Source: Liolophura sinensis (lineage: Eukaryota; Mollusca; Polyplacophora; Chitonida; Chitonidae). From it: 64,000 nt of DNA. The position numbers and the translations under genes are program-made. The stretch spans positions 24,007,788-24,071,787 of the forward strand of contig NC_088302.1 in NCBI RefSeq assembly GCF_032854445.1. The letters run 5' to 3'. Under the pieces are notes generated by a model that was not told the DNA's origin, did no database searches, and saw nothing but the letters and a program-made list of their open reading frames with translations. Of the stretch, positions 63,733 to 64,000 are shown one piece after another (within the stretch, counting starts at the first letter, position 1; each line of letters opens with the position of its first letter).

Positions 63733-64000
63733 CTGTGAGAAAATCAACAATAAATACATCAATTTAATGAGTGTGAACACTGAAAGTATCTTGAAACCTG
63801 TGAAAAGACCACATCTCAATTGAGGTGTGTCATACAGGTTAAGTCAATGCTAAAACGGAATTGTTGACTTTTAAACCTTTAACACCACACTCCAAAATAC
63901 ATTACTGATACAATATCAGAGAGGTTTACATGTGGAGAGCCCATCATTTCAGTACAATTTAGGCAAACTTAAAATTTCATTTTGAAGACAAAAGTACATT

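Overview
The window is part of one very large animal gene, read on the minus strand, so the 5' side of the gene is at the high coordinates. I could thread 58 consecutive coding exons (w1 at 63636-63732 to w58 at 415-561). All have GT donors and AG acceptors, and all 57 junctions agree in phase. Together they give exactly 10,650 coding bases (3,550 codons) with no internal stop. The protein is a PHR-family ubiquitin ligase, MYCBP2 (PAM; Highwire in fly, RPM-1 in worm). Both ends lie outside: the N-terminal few hundred residues are to the right, and the DOC-like domain, B-box-like zinc finger and catalytic RING/C-terminal module are to the left.

Domain layout from high to low coordinates: RCC1-like propeller (w1-w19, about 63.7-46.8 kb), interrupted by an acidic and Cys-rich insert (w8-w11); first PHR domain (w20-w24, 45.6-43.2 kb); helical linker (w25-w29); second PHR domain (w30-w32, 37.1-34.4 kb); a long conserved middle part (w33-w39); filamin-type immunoglobulin repeat (w40-w43, 24.6-21.1 kb); small beta-type repeats (w44-w47); a fast-evolving Ser/Pro-rich linker (w48-w53); a 1.6-kb exon with a conserved helical block and zinc-binding motifs (w54); and a conserved helical stretch (w55-w58) leading to the missing DOC region.

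The organism is probably a mollusc, or at least a lophotrochozoan. The protein is metazoan and closer to vertebrate MYCBP2 than to divergent fly or worm forms. The introns are short and AT-rich, and are littered with about 20 copies of a tRNA-headed SINE whose tail (TTACGCCGTACTCAAGAATA region) I associate with mollusc genomes. This assignment is inference.

The introns hold everything else: SINEs, a degenerate piggyBac element with terminal repeats and TTAA flanks, a 190-211 bp MITE family, foldback elements, two further dispersed repeats and about a dozen minisatellites. The most unusual signal is that three minisatellites grew out of exon-intron junctions of the host gene, so their units carry relics of the exon edge plus its splice donor or acceptor. 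I see no second gene, RNA gene, CRISPR array or operon.
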